The notes under the pieces are model-generated. The model did not search any database. It saw nothing but the letters and a program-made list of their open reading frames with translations, and was not told the DNA's origin. A program made the translations under genes and the position numbers. Of a stretch of DNA of 44,067 nucleotides, positions 7,951 through 15,066 are shown in pieces. Source of the DNA: an uncultured Clostridia bacterium (lineage in GTDB: Bacteria > Bacillota > Clostridia > TANB77 > CAG-508); NCBI GenBank assembly GCA_948735595.1, contig CAPXSA010000025.1, positions 1-44,067 of the forward strand, read 5' to 3'. Numbering within the stretch: position 1 is the first letter of the stretch; every line of letters begins with the position of its first letter.

Positions 7951-8036
7951 ATATACTAATTTTAAAGTGAAACGAGGTGTTTGAGATTTACCTCAAATAG
8001 CGGAGCGTCCGAAGTGCATCGGTAAAATTAGTATAT
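7951..8036. repeat. 86-bp inverted-repeat element in the znu operon
   Basis: ATATACTAATTTTA (7951-7964) and its exact complement (8023-8036) bound an element with an inner hairpin (TTTGAG/CTCAAA) and a GC-richer part near GCGGAGCGTCCG. The right end touches the znuA stop codon. This looks like a miniature inverted-repeat element or a processing/termination structure. It differs from the GGGGACGT family. Confidence 0.6.
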
Positions 8037-8933
8037 CTACAATATTTCTTTCAATGTCATTAAATTATTTTGCATAGCTTGCAAATAACTATCATTTGAC
8101 ACATCACCTGTTAACCCTGATTGCAACTCATAAATCTTTGCTCCTGTTTCACTTGCTAAAGTTTGTGCACTTTTTAAATTGTCTTCCTTATCTACTAAAA
8201 TACTTTTGATGTCTTCTTTTTTCATAATTTCAATGAGTTCCTTCATTTTCTCTGCTGATAAAGAACTTTCCTCGTGGTTAGTTTCAACAGAGATAATTTC
8301 CAAGCCACCCTCTTTTGCTAGGTAACTAAATGCCTCATTTAAGCAGATTGCCTTTTTACCTTTTAAGTTTGCTAATTCTGTTTGATATTCTCCTTGTAAT
8401 TCTTTTAATTCTTTGATGTAACTCTCTTTATTTTTTTCATAAACTTCTTTATTCTCTGGATTAGCCTCACTTAAGCTTTTTGCTATTTCTTCTACTTGCA
8501 TCATATAGTTAGAAAGGCTTGTCCAAATATGGTTATTCACTTCCCCATTTTCTTCTATTTTACTAGTAATGTTTTTGCTACTGTCAATAATTTTAATTCC
8601 AGAATAAGTATTCAATATCTTATCCATAAAATTTTCTAGTCCTAGTCCATTTTGTATAATAACATCTGCTTTCTCTAGCTTTTTCATATCCGTAGTACTC
8701 AAAGTGTAGTCATGTAAACAGCCTGCGTTTCTATCTGCCATGTTCACTAATTCTATATTTTTCGCGCCTTGTGTAATATTGCTTGTCATAATCCAAATAG
8801 GATAAAAGGTTGTCACAATTTTAAATTGTCCCTCATCGTCATTTTTGAATTTTCCCATCCTATTTCCTATCACACAAATTGCTATTATCATTACTACAAT
8901 AACCAATATTGCAATACCAATTTTCTTCTTCAT
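8037..8933 (-). CDS. znuA: Metal ABC transporter substrate-binding protein, ZnuA/AdcA type
   Basis: The extracellular receptor that hands metal to ZnuBC. An N-terminal hydrophobic helix (residues 5-23) would anchor it; no clear lipobox is present, as the cysteine at 20 sits in MIIAIC. Likely metal ligands are H74 (CLHDY) and H135 (NNHIW). Where the family usually has histidine in an HxAFxY motif, this protein reads NEAFSY, so the third ligand may be E200, with H220 (TNHEESS) nearby. That raises doubt about metal choice. It is the first gene of the leftward znuA-znuC-znuB operon. I saw no recognisable Zur box upstream. Confidence 0.88.
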   Translation of the reverse strand: MKKKIGIAILVIVVMIIAICVIGNRMGKFKNDDEGQFKIVTTFYPIWIMTSNITQGAKNIELVNMADRNAGCLHDYTLSTTDMKKLEKADVIIQNGLGLENFMDKILNTYSGIKIIDSSKNITSKIEENGEVNNHIWTSLSNYMMQVEEIAKSLSEANPENKEVYEKNKESYIKELKELQGEYQTELANLKGKKAICLNEAFSYLAKEGGLEIISVETNHEESSLSAEKMKELIEIMKKEDIKSILVDKEDNLKSAQTLASETGAKIYELQSGLTGDVSNDSYLQAMQNNLMTLKEIL

Positions 8934-9030
8934 AACTTGTCCCTTTCTTATTTGCCTATCATATCACAAATATCCATTTTTTTCAAGTCCACAAAATCCT
9001 TAAGCTTTCTTTAAAATTGCCCTTACCACA

Positions 9031-9059
9031 TTGACTTATCGCCTATTTTGCGGTATGAT
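9031..9059 (+). promoter_or_regulatory. Promoter for the ClpE-like gene
   Basis: TTGACT (9031-9036) and TATGAT (9054-9059) are separated by exactly 17 bases. An interrupted inverted repeat (AAATTGCCCT near 9013 and AGGGAGCAATTT near 9062) brackets the promoter and may be an operator. No CtsR or CIRCE heat-shock site is visible. Confidence 0.7.
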
Positions 9060-9082
9060 ATAGGGAGCAATTTAAAGGAGTT

Positions 9083-11440
9083 ATGATAAAATTTATGTTA
9101 TGTTCAATTTGTAATAAAAATCAAGCTGTCATTTTCATTAATAAACAAGGTGAAGATGGCAAACAAAAAATGGAAGGATACTGTTATGAATGTGCAAAAA
9201 AGCAAGGTATCAATCCTATGGAATCTTTAATGAAACAAGCAAATCTTTCTGAAAAAGATTTAGATGATATGACTAAGCAAATCGAAACGATGATGTCTGA
9301 TTTAACACAGAATATAGATGTAGACACACTCTCAGAGCAGATGGAAGATATGGATATGGACGATTTAAGTGAAGAAAAAGCACCTATCCAATTTGGTGCT
9401 ATCCCCTTAGGCTCTATTTTCTCAGGTATGTTTGGAAATTCTGCTTCTGGAGAAGAAGCTACTTCTTCGAATAACACCTCTGGTGAGAAGAAAAAAGTTA
9501 AAGTAAAAAAAGAAAAAGACAAACGTCGTAAATCTTTAGAAACTTTTGGCACTAACTTAACACAAAAAGCCAAAAATGGTCAGTTAGATATGGTAGTTGG
9601 CAGAGATAAAGAAATTCAAAGAATGATACAAATTCTAAATCGCCGTAGCAAGAACAACCCTTGTTTAATTGGTGAGCCAGGCGTTGGTAAAACTGCTATT
9701 GCACAAGGTTTGGCCATTAAAATTGCTACTGGCAAAGTTCCTGCTAAGTTGTTAAATAAAGAAGTATATTTAATTGATATGACAGCAGTTGTTGCAGGTA
9801 CTCAATTTAGGGGTCAGTTTGAGGCTCGTATGAAGTCTATTATTGATGAATGTAAGTCTTTAAGAAATATCATTTTAGTCATTGATGAAATTCACAATAT
9901 CATTGGCGCAGGTGATGCTGAACATTCTATGAATGCAGCTAACATTTTAAAGCCTTCCCTATCCAATGGAGAAATTCAACTAATTGGAACTACTACTTTA
10001 AAAGAATATCGTAAATATATTGAAAAAGATAGTGCTTTAGAAAGAAGATTTCAACCAGTGATTGTAGAAGAACCTTCTGTTACAGATTCTATCGATATCT
10101 TAGAAGGCATAAAAAAGTACTATGAAGATTATCACAAAGTAAAGATTTCTAATGATGTCATTAAGCAAACTGTTATTATGTCTGAAAAATATATTCATGA
10201 TAGGTTTTTACCTGATAAAGCTATCGACATTTTAGATGAGGCTTGCTCTCGTATCAACTTAAATAACAAAGAACTATATGAATTAGAAGTATTGAAAAAT
10301 CAATTAAAAGCAGTTCAAGAAGAAAAAGAAGAAGCTGCTCAAGCAGATTCTACTGAAGACTACCAAAAAGCTGCTGAGTTAAAAACCAAAGAATGTAGCT
10401 TAATGGAACAAATTGATGAATTGAATAAAAAGTTAAAATTAAAGAGTTTAACTGTGCAAGATATTGCGGAGGTTATTGAAAGTTGGACTAAAATTCCAGT
10501 CAAGAAAATTACAGAAGCTGAAACACAAAAACTCTTGAACTTAGAAGAAAACTTACACAAAAGAGTCGTTGGACAACAATCAGCAGTAGAAGCAGTTTCA
10601 AGAGCTATTCGTCGTAATCGTGCTGGATTAAAAAGTACGAAAAGACCACCATCATTCATCTTTGTAGGACCTACTGGTGTTGGTAAAACAGAACTTGCGA
10701 AATCACTTAGTTTTGAAATGTTTGGCAAAGAAGATGCCATTATCCGTATTGATATGTCTGAATATATGGAAGGGCACTCTACTTCTAAGCTAATTGGTTC
10801 TCCTCCGGGATATGTAGGTTATGATGATGCAGGACAATTGACGGAAAAAGTAAAACGCAACCCTTACTCTATTGTTTTGTTAGATGAAATTGAAAAAGCA
10901 CACCCTGATGTGTTCAATATTCTACTTCAAGTATTAGATGATGGACGCTTAACAGATAGTCAAGGAAATACCGTTAGTTTCGAAAATACAATCTTAATTA
11001 TGACTTCTAATGCAGGTTCTAACCAAAACACTAATTCTATTGGTTTTGGCGGGTCTAGAACGGATCAAAATAAAGTGATGGATAGTTTAAAAGAAACCTT
11101 TAGACCTGAGTTCTTAAACAGAATTGACGAGATTGTGATTTTTGAGCAATTACATCAAGAACAGTTATTACAAATTGTAGATTTAATGTTAGAAGATACC
11201 AAAAAAGCTTTAGCAGATAAAGATATTACCATGGTAGTATCTGAGCCTGCTAAAAAGTTCTTATTAGAAAAAGGAACTGATATAAAATATGGTGCAAGGC
11301 CTTTGAGAAGAGCCATCCAGAGATATTTAGAAGATGAATTATCTGAAAAAATACTACGTAAAGAACTTTTAAATAGTCAAACTGTCACTATAGATTTAGA
11401 AGCAAACCAATTAACATTTTCAGTAAAAACTGTAAATTAA
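9083..11440 (+). CDS. ClpE/ClpC-type AAA+ unfoldase with N-terminal zinc finger
   Basis: An ATP-driven unfoldase that feeds proteins to ClpP. An N-terminal C-x2-C...C-x2-C zinc finger (CSICNKN and CYECAKK, about residues 7-37) is a ClpE feature. An acidic linker follows, then D1 with Walker A GEPGVGKT (197-204), a UVR-like coiled segment (about 420-450), D2 with GPTGVGKT (529-536), and a ClpP-docking IGFGG loop at about 653. There is no ClpC-type N-domain. The ATG at 9083 sits only 2 bases after AAAGGAG and the ATG at 9095 sits 14 after it, so the start is uncertain. The family usually begins MLC, which favours 9095. pgsA follows after 41 bases. Confidence 0.9.
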   Translation: MIKFMLCSICNKNQAVIFINKQGEDGKQKMEGYCYECAKKQGINPMESLMKQANLSEKDLDDMTKQIETMMSDLTQNIDVDTLSEQMEDMDMDDLSEEKAPIQFGAIPLGSIFSGMFGNSASGEEATSSNNTSGEKKKVKVKKEKDKRRKSLETFGTNLTQKAKNGQLDMVVGRDKEIQRMIQILNRRSKNNPCLIGEPGVGKTAIAQGLAIKIATGKVPAKLLNKEVYLIDMTAVVAGTQFRGQFEARMKSIIDECKSLRNIILVIDEIHNIIGAGDAEHSMNAANILKPSLSNGEIQLIGTTTLKEYRKYIEKDSALERRFQPVIVEEPSVTDSIDILEGIKKYYEDYHKVKISNDVIKQTVIMSEKYIHDRFLPDKAIDILDEACSRINLNNKELYELEVLKNQLKAVQEEKEEAAQADSTEDYQKAAELKTKECSLMEQIDELNKKLKLKSLTVQDIAEVIESWTKIPVKKITEAETQKLLNLEENLHKRVVGQQSAVEAVSRAIRRNRAGLKSTKRPPSFIFVGPTGVGKTELAKSLSFEMFGKEDAIIRIDMSEYMEGHSTSKLIGSPPGYVGYDDAGQLTEKVKRNPYSIVLLDEIEKAHPDVFNILLQVLDDGRLTDSQGNTVSFENTILIMTSNAGSNQNTNSIGFGGSRTDQNKVMDSLKETFRPEFLNRIDEIVIFEQLHQEQLLQIVDLMLEDTKKALADKDITMVVSEPAKKFLLEKGTDIKYGARPLRRAIQRYLEDELSEKILRKELLNSQTVTIDLEANQLTFSVKTVN

Positions 11441-11481
11441 TCGATTAATTATGAGTCGCTATATGATAAGGAGAAATAGTT

Positions 11482-12075
11482 ATGGCAAAACATATACCCA
11501 ATATTTTAACAGTAGCAAGATTTTTCTTAATACCATTTGTTATTTACGCTTTAGTAGTAGATAATTACCTAATGGCCTTTATCTTTCTTACTATTTCTGG
11601 TTTAACAGATGTATTAGATGGTTTTATTGCTAGAAAATTTAACTTTATCACCAATTTCGGAAAGCTCATAGACCCTTTAGCAGATAAGGCAACACAAATC
11701 TCAGTATTGATTGCCTTAATGCTAAAGAATATCATTCCATTTTGGATGATTGCCATTGTTGCTTTAAAAGAAGCAGCAATGATAGCAGGTGCCTCTTTCC
11801 TATATGGAAAAGAACTAGTCGTTTCTAGCAAATGGTATGGTAAACTATCTACTGTTCTATTCTATATTGCCATTGTATGTTCTTTTGGTATTAAATATTG
11901 GAACACGATTGCAGAAAATCCTGCAAATTCAGTAGGTCTACTTCCACAATTTGATATGTGGATTTACTACTTAGCTATTGCAGCTACTATCTTCTCTCTT
12001 GTTATGTATTACATTACTTTTTACAGACAAGGATATTTGAAAAAAGAAAATTTAAAAATTGAAAACAAAAATTAA
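11482..12075 (+). CDS. pgsA: CDP-diacylglycerol-glycerol-3-phosphate 3-phosphatidyltransferase
   Basis: An integral membrane enzyme that makes phosphatidylglycerophosphate, the first committed step to phosphatidylglycerol. The CDP-alcohol phosphotransferase signature is complete: D46-G47, A50-R51, G60, D64 and D68. About six hydrophobic segments and 197 residues fit PgsA. An AAGGAG site precedes the ATG. It probably shares the ClpE-like gene's transcript, and its 3' end runs into the large palindrome at 12085, which can act as terminator. The related cardiolipin or phosphatidylserine synthases are less likely given the start KHIPNILTVARF. Confidence 0.92.
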   Translation: MAKHIPNILTVARFFLIPFVIYALVVDNYLMAFIFLTISGLTDVLDGFIARKFNFITNFGKLIDPLADKATQISVLIALMLKNIIPFWMIAIVALKEAAMIAGASFLYGKELVVSSKWYGKLSTVLFYIAIVCSFGIKYWNTIAENPANSVGLLPQFDMWIYYLAIAATIFSLVMYYITFYRQGYLKKENLKIENKN

Positions 12076-12084
12076 ACCAAAAGT

Positions 12085-12210
12085 GTCAGGTTGGGGACGT
12101 TCCTTTTTCTGACACTTTTGTCAGGTTAGGGACACACCTCTATCATTTATCTTCAAGGTATGTCCCCAGTATGACAGTTTTGTCAGAAAAAGGAACGTCC
12201 CCAACCTGAC
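12085..12210. repeat. Large compound palindrome of the GGGGACGT family (GTCAG subtype)
   Basis: The 30 bases at 12085-12114 are an exact reverse complement of 12181-12210, and each arm can also fold on itself (GTCAG...CTGAC). Inside lies a second, imperfect pair (about 12120-12138 and 12157-12175) with the core GGGACA. The element fills the gap between the convergent stop codons of pgsA and the BofC-like gene, so it can serve as a two-way terminator. Confidence 0.85.
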
Positions 12211-12212
12211 GC

Positions 12213-12809
12213 TTATTCAAAATCTTCTAGCACAGAATGCAATTGGTCATCACCAATTGCTTTAATTCCTTCTTGTACTTTGATTAAATCTTCTTCTGTT
12301 AAATATCTTGTTGCAATATCTGTATCTTCTTTCCATGTCTCTTCTCCAGTTTCATCTGTTGTATAAATTCCTAACACCTCTCCATGTTCTCTTACAATAT
12401 AATGCATTCCGCAATATCCCTCTTTTTCTTGTGATACAATAATTTCATTATTGGTAAGGCTCTCTATTTTCCAATCTGCATATTGTTCTTTTACTTGCTC
12501 TTCTGTGAAATTTATCCATTCTTCTGGAATTTCTTTGATTTCTTTAATAAAATGGTCGCATCCTTTAAAATACTGCTTTTCTGTAATGGTACAATTTGGA
12601 GATAGTTTTGTTTCTGATGTTGAAGTAGATACTACATCATTTTCCACCTGATTTTCATTTTCTTGTTGTTCTAAATGTGCTAATTGCTTGGTTCCTATAT
12701 TACTATCTTTCGTTTTATCTTTTTCATAAAAATAGACACCTGTTATCACACCTATTAAAAATAGAAGCATAATACCAAAAGCTATTGCTATTTTCCAACC
12801 TGTTCTCAT
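12213..12809 (-). CDS. BofC-like C-terminal-domain protein, membrane anchored
   Basis: A 198-residue protein with one N-terminal membrane helix (residues 7-27), a polar Glu/Asn/Ser/Thr linker, and a C-terminal region with family-like segments (PEEWINFTEEQVKEQYADW, EGYCGMHYIV, GVLGIYTTDE-type stretch, EGIKAIGDDQLHSVLEDFE). In bacilli BofC is a forespore factor that holds back sigma-K activation by inhibiting SpoIVB. Many clostridia have this C-terminal domain on single-pass proteins of unproven role. I infer an extracytoplasmic location, possibly sporulation related. The assignment is by pattern and less certain than for the enzymes. Confidence 0.65.
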   Translation of the reverse strand: MRTGWKIAIAFGIMLLFLIGVITGVYFYEKDKTKDSNIGTKQLAHLEQQENENQVENDVVSTSTSETKLSPNCTITEKQYFKGCDHFIKEIKEIPEEWINFTEEQVKEQYADWKIESLTNNEIIVSQEKEGYCGMHYIVREHGEVLGIYTTDETGEETWKEDTDIATRYLTEEDLIKVQEGIKAIGDDQLHSVLEDFE

Positions 12810-12913
12810 ACTTAACTCAACTCTCTTTCTCCATATCCATTTCTAAAGAGAAATAGATACTTCTATGGTTTAATTTTAGTATGAGAAATTTTGGTAATAA
12901 TTATTCATTTATT

Positions 12914-12950
12914 TAAAAAATATTGTAAGCTTTATCAACTTACAATATCT
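12914..12950. terminator. Bidirectional terminator after sua5
   Basis: ATATTGTAAG and CTTACAATAT form a perfect 10-bp stem around a 9-base loop, with a T run after it when read leftward (and AAAAAA on the other side). It lies just past the stop of the Sua5-type gene. Confidence 0.8.
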
Positions 12951-12969
12951 TTCTTTTTGATACAATGTA

Positions 12970-14022
12970 TTAAACTACTATATAGTTATAGGCACAAGCA
13001 CGAATTAAGCGATTTGTTATCGCTAATCCTAGTCCTTTCTCTCCTACTCCTTCCAAAATAACTAAATCTACTTGTTCTTTGTCTACTTTTCTTAAAAGAG
13101 TAAAAATATTTTTGGCAACTTCTTCTAAAGTCTTCCCCATATTCCATTTTTCGTCTGCTATATAGCTATCTAAATGTTCTTGTTTTCCTATTACTAATAC
13201 CTTTTTATTTTCTTGCTTCATCTGGTTTGTAACTTCATTAATTTTGTCTATCATTTTTTCTTCAACTTTGCTATATATCATCATACATTTTGTATTTGGC
13301 GCATAATGGCGATATTTCATCCCCGGTGAACTAACTACTTCATTTTGTTCTACTTTTTCTAAAACATGTCTATCAATTTCTACTTCTTCAATTACTTCTT
13401 CTAATTGCTCCCTTGTAATCTTTCCTGGTCTTAAAATATGAATTTTATTATTTTCTACCTTGATAACTGTAGACTCTAAACCTATATCTGTAAATCCTCC
13501 ATCTAAGATATATTCTACTTTTCCATCTAATTCTGATATAATATCTTCTACCCTAGTCCCACTTGGTTTTCCTGAGACATTAGCACTAGGGGCTGCAATT
13601 GGCACACCTGCCTTTTCAATTAATTTTTTAGCAATGATATTACTTGGCATACGTACTCCTACTGTATCTAAGTTAGCAGTTACAATATTAGGAATAACTT
13701 CTTTACTTTTTCTTTGAAAAATAACAGTTAAAGGTCCCGGCCAAAACTTTTCAATTAGCTTATGTTCTAGTACTCCTATATTGGCTACAATATCTTCTAG
13801 CATTTGAATATTAGATATATGTACAATTAATGGGTTGTCCTGTGCTCTGCCTTTTGCAATAAAGATTTTCTTTACTGCTTCTGCATCCAAAGCATTTGCA
13901 CCTATTCCATATACGGTTTCTGTTGGAAATAACACTAGATTTCCATTTTTTATTTCTCTAGCTGCTTCTTCTATTTCTTCTTCTTTTATCTTCTTAGTTT
14001 GGTCCGAATATCTTGAAATCAT
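12970..14022 (-). CDS. ywlC: L-threonylcarbamoyladenylate synthase, Sua5 type
   Basis: This enzyme makes threonylcarbamoyl-AMP from threonine, bicarbonate and ATP, the first step in forming t6A37 on tRNAs reading ANN codons. The YrdC domain (about residues 10-205) shows FPTETVYGIGANA, KGRAQDNPLIVHI and AAPSANVSGKPSGT. A linker with SPGMKYRHYAP follows, then the C-terminal Sua5 domain (about 250-350), which makes it the long (350-residue) Sua5/YwlC form. It appears to be transcribed alone, leftward, ending at the hairpin at 12914. Confidence 0.93.
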   Translation of the reverse strand: MISRYSDQTKKIKEEEIEEAAREIKNGNLVLFPTETVYGIGANALDAEAVKKIFIAKGRAQDNPLIVHISNIQMLEDIVANIGVLEHKLIEKFWPGPLTVIFQRKSKEVIPNIVTANLDTVGVRMPSNIIAKKLIEKAGVPIAAPSANVSGKPSGTRVEDIISELDGKVEYILDGGFTDIGLESTVIKVENNKIHILRPGKITREQLEEVIEEVEIDRHVLEKVEQNEVVSSPGMKYRHYAPNTKCMMIYSKVEEKMIDKINEVTNQMKQENKKVLVIGKQEHLDSYIADEKWNMGKTLEEVAKNIFTLLRKVDKEQVDLVILEGVGEKGLGLAITNRLIRACAYNYIVV

Positions 14023-14040
14023 AATCTATCTTCTTTCTAA

Positions 14041-14076
14041 AAATTTCCCTAGCGCTTACACGGCACTAGGGATTGG
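14041..14076 (-). terminator. Terminator after the 14.1-kb coiled-coil gene
   Basis: CCCTAG (14047-14052) pairs with CTAGGG (14066-14071), extended by GC pairs. Read leftward it is followed by AAATTTTT. Confidence 0.65.
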
Positions 14077-14092
14077 AAAATGCCTTCTGCTT

Positions 14093-14326
14093 TTATTTGG
14101 GCCCGCTTGTCGTATATTCACGCTGAATTGTATTGAGTCCAATGCTGGCGAGTTTGTTTTGGACCTGCTTGAGTTCAGAGATAACTCGAGCCACATTCTC
14201 GACACCGGCTTCACCGTGATCTAAAGCAATGCTCTCAAGTTCACGCCCGAGTCCCTGCAACTGAACAATCAGTTCCTCACATTTCTCATAACACCGCTTC
14301 TCCCTCTCATGATTCGGTAACGACAT
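14093..14326 (-). CDS. Small unknown protein, probably coiled coil
   Basis: A 77-residue protein I do not recognise. It is rich in Glu, Leu and Gln with heptad-like spacing (CYEKCEELIVQLQGLGREL, later VARVISELKQVQNKLASIG), so a short coiled coil is likely. I choose the ATG at 14326 because AAAGGATGG precedes it; the ATG at 14335 lies within that ribosome site. It has a textbook promoter (14388-14416) and its own terminator. Codons such as CGG, GCC, GAC and CTC are far commoner than in neighbouring genes, which suggests acquired DNA. No function is proposed. Confidence 0.7.
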   Translation of the reverse strand: MSLPNHEREKRCYEKCEELIVQLQGLGRELESIALDHGEAGVENVARVISELKQVQNKLASIGLNTIQREYTTSGPK

Positions 14327-14387
14327 TGTTACCATCCTTTCTGGGACATTTCCCTTTTTATTTTACGGCATTTAACCGTACTAAAAG

Positions 14388-14416
14388 ATTATATCACCAT
14401 TTTATGTACATTTCAA
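14388..14416 (-). promoter_or_regulatory. Promoter for the 14.1-kb coiled-coil gene
   Basis: Minus strand TTGAAA (14411-14416) and TATAAT (14388-14393) are separated by 17 bases. The leader can form TACGG/CCGTA and GGGA/TCCC hairpins. Confidence 0.8.
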
Positions 14417-14488
14417 CGGATAAACATGCATTTTTTCTTATATTTATGAATGACTTTTAGATTTTCTTTTACTACCGACATAAATTAC

Positions 14489-14517
14489 TTGTCTTAAATC
14501 TTTCTTTGTGGTATAAT
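14489..14517 (+). promoter_or_regulatory. Promoter for the 14.6-kb unknown gene
   Basis: TTGTCT (14489-14494) and a perfect TATAAT (14512-14517) are separated by 17 bases. It faces away from the promoter at 14388-14416, making a divergent pair. Confidence 0.8.
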
Positions 14518-14568
14518 GAAACGCGTTGAGTTAATTTGCTCACATTTTATTTTTGGAGGTATCTTGCT

Positions 14569-14937
14569 ATGACATTTGACCTTCGGGATCCCGCTGTTAT
14601 AAAAAGAATTCTCGAAGCAGCATCCCCGCAAAACTTCAACTATAAGGAGATTTATTATTTAATAAAATCTCAAAAAGTTCTTAACATCACGGAATCTATT
14701 CGCACTCTGACCATTTTGTCCATCTCGGCTCACGGCGTTGACCTTTATGCTGATTTGTTCCATGGTTGGAAAGTTGCGGATGCGACTCCACTTGCATTCT
14801 TCCATTCGAAGAATGGCTCAGTTGTCATTTTCCGTTCGGATTGGACAGTGCAGGCACATTCCTCCGCAAAGAAGGATTCGGTATATGTCGTTAGCAAGGC
14901 TGGTGTTTTCGAACAACTTAAAGCTTACCTCCAGTAA
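14569..14937 (+). CDS. Unknown 122-residue protein
   Basis: I do not recognise this protein. It begins MTFDLRDPAVIKRILEAASP, is soluble in composition, and has a mixed alpha/beta C-terminal half (PLAFFHSKNGSVVIFRSDW, then DSVYVVSKAGVFEQLKAYL). The ATG at 14569 has a GGAGG site 10 bases upstream; the ATG at 14536 precedes that site and is not used. Promoter, leader and hairpin terminator make a single-gene unit like its divergent neighbour and like apt at 18.06 kb. Codon use (CGG, CTC, GGC, TCG) is unlike the AT-rich neighbours, so transfer from another genome is likely. Confidence 0.7.
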   Translation: MTFDLRDPAVIKRILEAASPQNFNYKEIYYLIKSQKVLNITESIRTLTILSISAHGVDLYADLFHGWKVADATPLAFFHSKNGSVVIFRSDWTVQAHSSAKKDSVYVVSKAGVFEQLKAYLQ

Positions 14938-14953
14938 AGGTGTATACATCTTT

Positions 14954-14985
14954 AAAGGCTATCTCTTACGAGAAAGCCTTTTTTA
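14954..14985 (+). terminator. Terminator after the 14.6-kb unknown gene
   Basis: AAAGGCT and AGCCTT frame an inner TCTC/GAGA stem with a TTAC loop, followed by TTTTTT. Confidence 0.9.
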
Positions 14986-15066
14986 TTTACTTTTTTCCTC
15001 TTCCCTCTTTCATTTCCCTATAAAATGCGATATAATAAGGCTACTAATGTAAGGAGATGAAAGTAA

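Noticed and set aside
8934..9030. Zur operator upstream of znuA, or CtsR/CIRCE site upstream of the ClpE-like gene
   Set aside because: I looked for the known consensus palindromes and found none convincing.
14986..15066. T-box leader upstream of leuS
   Set aside because: Only about 80 bases separate the previous terminator from leuS, with no specifier stem or T-box sequence visible.
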